From SIG440 sp045647905 (lineage in GTDB: Bacteria; Bacillota; Clostridia; Monoglobales; Monoglobaceae): 5,619 nt of DNA. The position numbers and the translations under genes are program-made. A model generated the notes under the pieces. It ran no database searches. It was not told the origin of the DNA and saw nothing but the letters and a program-made list of their open reading frames with translations. Location of the stretch: positions 1-5,619 of the forward strand of contig JAZRMZ010000141.1 of assembly GCA_045647905.1 (NCBI GenBank). Direction: 5' to 3'. Shown one piece after another: positions 5,532 through 5,619 of the stretch; position 1 is the first letter of the stretch; the number at the start of each line of letters is the position of its first letter.

Positions 5532-5619
5532 TGTGAACATCCTCCTTTGTCCTTCCTGACAAAACATATGATTCATCACTACTCTTTTTCACCTTTTCAA
5601 TGGGAATACCCAACTCTTT
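5524..5619 (-). CDS. GlpA/GlpO-like glycerol-3-phosphate dehydrogenase, C-terminal 31 residues only
   Basis: The reverse strand at the right edge reads KELGIPIEKVKKSSDESYVL and then SGRTKEDVHNA before a TAA at 5526-5524. The KELGIP-(I/V)-E-x-V-x-K pattern followed by a short polar tail matches the C-terminus of clostridial NAD(P)/FAD-dependent oxidoreductases of the GlpA type, which end in a BFD-like 2Fe-2S domain. These enzymes oxidise glycerol-3-phosphate to dihydroxyacetone phosphate. Only the tail is visible, so the call rests on this short match and on the neighbours. The stop overlaps the start of the next gene (ATGCGTAA, 5531-5524), a sign of translational coupling. The SD site of the next gene lies inside this coding region. 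Confidence 0.65.
   Translation of the reverse strand, partial: KELGIPIEKVKKSSDESYVLSGRTKEDVHNA

Noticed and set aside
5532..5579. Longer FAD oxidoreductase starting at 5579.
   Set aside because: The added 16 residues lie before the FAD-binding strand and overlap the GlpA-like gene. The strong AAAGGAGG at 5541-5548 points to the ATG at 5531.

Overview
The window looks like chromosomal DNA from a low-GC Firmicute, most likely a Clostridia-type anaerobe. The signs are AT-rich intergenic DNA, strong purine-rich Shine-Dalgarno (SD) sites, and a glycerol-3-phosphate (G3P) gene cluster of clostridial type: GlpA-like protein, FAD oxidoreductase, DUF1667 and GlpP. The species cannot be named from this sequence. 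No RNA gene, CRISPR array, insertion sequence or origin was seen.

Left part (1-1180): a divergent pair. On the minus strand is the N-terminal part of a Gfo/Idh/MocA-family oxidoreductase, cut by the window edge. On the plus strand is a complete AraC-family regulator with an N-terminal cupin. The short gap between them holds back-to-back promoters, and a perfect 12-bp palindrome sits on the regulator's -10 box. This is the usual layout of a regulator controlling a neighbouring sugar- or polyol-catabolism gene.

Middle (1181-1589): no intact gene. On the minus strand lies a decayed C-terminal piece of a beta-lactamase-family (class C-like) serine hydrolase. It is flanked by a possible two-way terminator near araC and by a very good intrinsic terminator (13-bp stem) just after the YitT gene.

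Right part (1590-5619): a run of six minus-strand genes. In transcription order they are the last 31 residues of a GlpA/GlpO-like dehydrogenase (overlapping the next gene by 8 bases), an FAD/NAD(P)-dependent oxidoreductase, a cysteine-rich DUF1667 protein, a GlpP-type G3P-responsive antiterminator, a NagD/PGP-type HAD phosphatase, and a YitT-family membrane protein. The first five are separated by 26 bases or fewer, or overlap, so they are almost certainly one operon. YitT follows after 114 bases and ends at the strong terminator, so it may be the last cistron or have its own promoter.

Together the operon suggests anaerobic G3P oxidation by a flavoprotein complex. In this reading DUF1667 is the small Fe-S-like partner and GlpP gives feedback by antitermination on a leader outside the window. 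The HAD phosphatase may act on G3P or a related phosphate. The most interesting points are the DUF1667/oxidoreductase module, the phosphatase coupled to GlpP, and the odd translation start of glpP, which is in the same frame as DUF1667 and nine bases after its stop codon.
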